Assembly (NCBI GenBank): GCA_029932755.1
Contig: JAOZPK010000020.1
Coordinates: 1 to 23,744, forward strand
Direction of reading: 5' to 3'
From: Candidatus Cloacimonadota bacterium
GTDB taxonomy: Bacteria > Cloacimonadota > Cloacimonadia > Cloacimonadales > TCS61
Length of the DNA stretch: 23,744 nt
Shown: piece by piece, positions 23,144 through 23,744 of the stretch
How positions within the stretch are numbered: position 1 is the first letter of the stretch
Layout of the letters: the number at the start of each line of letters is the position of its first letter
The notes under the pieces: model-generated
What the model was told of the DNA's origin: nothing
Seen by the model: only the letters and a program-made list of their open reading frames with translations
Databases searched by the model: none
Translations under genes and position numbers: made by a program

Positions 23144-23744
23144 TAAAGAGAAAAAACACAAAGGTTATTCAAGTTGGTAATATGGCTATCGGTGGTGATA
23201 ATCCAATTTCTATACAATCTATGACCACCACTAAAACAGCAGATATAAAAGCTACAGTTCAACAGATTAAAGAATTGGCAATTGCCGGTTGTGATATCGT
23301 ACGTGTTGCCGTTCCCGATTTAATTTCAGCAGAAGCAATAAAGCAAATTAAACAACAGATTTCCATTCCACTTATTGCAGATATTCACTTTGACTATCAA
23401 CTTGCAATTGCCTCTATCAAAGCCGGTGTAGATGGATTGCGGTTGAATCCGGGAAATATTGGCAGTGAGCAAAATGTGCTGAAGGTTGTTGATGCTGCCC
23501 GAGAAAAGAAAATTCCCATTCGCATTGGTGTGAATAGCGGTTCTCTCTCCAAAGAAAAATTAATGAAATATGGAATTTCTGCACAAGGTATTGTAGAAAG
23601 TGCTTTGGAACATGTTGAAATTTTGGAAAAAGCAAATTACCATGAGATCAAGATATCTGTGAAGGCATCGTCGGTACCGCTAACTATCGAGTCATATAAA
23701 TTACTTTCATCCAAAACAGATTATCCGCTGCATTTGGGAGTTAC
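23140..23744 (+). CDS. ispG: 4-hydroxy-3-methylbut-2-enyl-diphosphate synthase, N-terminal part (cut by window end)
   Basis: IspG (GcpE) is the iron-sulfur enzyme that converts methylerythritol cyclodiphosphate to HMBPP in the non-mevalonate isoprenoid pathway. I translated the frame from the ATG at 23140: it opens MIKRKNTKVIQVGNMAIGG and continues PISIQSMTTTKTAD, GCDIVRVAVPD, PLIADIHFDYQLA, AGVDGLRLNPGNIG, PIRIGVNSGSL and EIKISVKAS, all characteristic of the TIM-barrel half. The reading frame runs without a stop to the window edge (201 codons); the C-terminal cluster-binding domain is outside. The ATG overlaps the radical SAM stop codon by four bases, and GGAG (23128-23131) lies eight bases before it. 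It is therefore the sixth visible gene of the dapB operon. Confidence 0.95.
   Translation, partial: MIKRKNTKVIQVGNMAIGGDNPISIQSMTTTKTADIKATVQQIKELAIAGCDIVRVAVPDLISAEAIKQIKQQISIPLIADIHFDYQLAIASIKAGVDGLRLNPGNIGSEQNVLKVVDAAREKKIPIRIGVNSGSLSKEKLMKYGISAQGIVESALEHVEILEKANYHEIKISVKASSVPLTIESYKLLSSKTDYPLHLGV

Noticed and set aside
1..23744. Mobile element, phage, toxin-antitoxin or defence island
   Set aside because: No transposase, integrase, restriction, toxin or phage protein motif was seen in any frame, and coding style looks uniform through the window.

Overview
This 23.7 kb window is AT-rich bacterial chromosome with dense, mostly co-directional genes. Two large secreted proteins carry the C-terminal YPNPFNP / GxKI(V)KT / SG(I/V)YFYxL sorting-type domain (Por secretion tail, type IX-like). 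Together with the overall gene repertoire, this suggests a diderm of the FCB group; a Cloacimonadota-like lineage is my best guess, by inference only. Nothing seen is plasmid, phage, transposon, CRISPR or defence-system sequence, and there are no tRNA or rRNA genes. No gene-free stretch exceeds 300 bases.

Minus-strand half (1-13.6 kb), listed in coordinate order. A copper/metal-efflux pair comes first: a CsoR-type repressor and a permease fused to an HMA metal-binding domain, with a clear operator palindrome in front. Next is a phosphonate-type ABC transporter (phnD-phnC-phnE) followed downstream by a HAD phosphatase. Then comes a sodium:solute symporter preceded by a small three-helix membrane protein. 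Last is a three-gene unit read from 13.6 kb down to 7.6 kb: a 1297-residue and a 470-residue secreted protein, then a YjjG-like HAD nucleotidase.

Divergent and plus-strand half (13.7-23.7 kb). A histidinol-phosphate-type aminotransferase and a small membrane protein lie on the plus strand. An RlpA-like lipoprotein and pseudouridine-5'-phosphate glycosidase (psuG) follow on the minus strand, and then a PepT-like M20 peptidase on the plus strand. A tight plus-strand operon ends the window: dapB, dapF, a YfiM/DUF2279-like gene, a RodZ-like HTH membrane protein, a radical SAM/DUF2344 fusion, and ispG, which is cut by the window edge. Several of these genes touch envelope building: diaminopimelate for peptidoglycan, RodZ for the shape machinery, and isoprenoid precursor for the lipid carrier.

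The most distinctive non-gene signal is a family of GTCATYCTGAG-type repeats. Intergenic copies lie at about 15.24-15.36 kb and 18.08-18.12 kb. A related stretch is translated in frame inside the sorting domain of the 470-residue secreted protein. A second notable item is the phnD leader, where a terminator-like hairpin contains the Shine-Dalgarno sequence of a TTG start. I did not find convincing evidence of a wholly new biological system; most genes belong to recognisable families.
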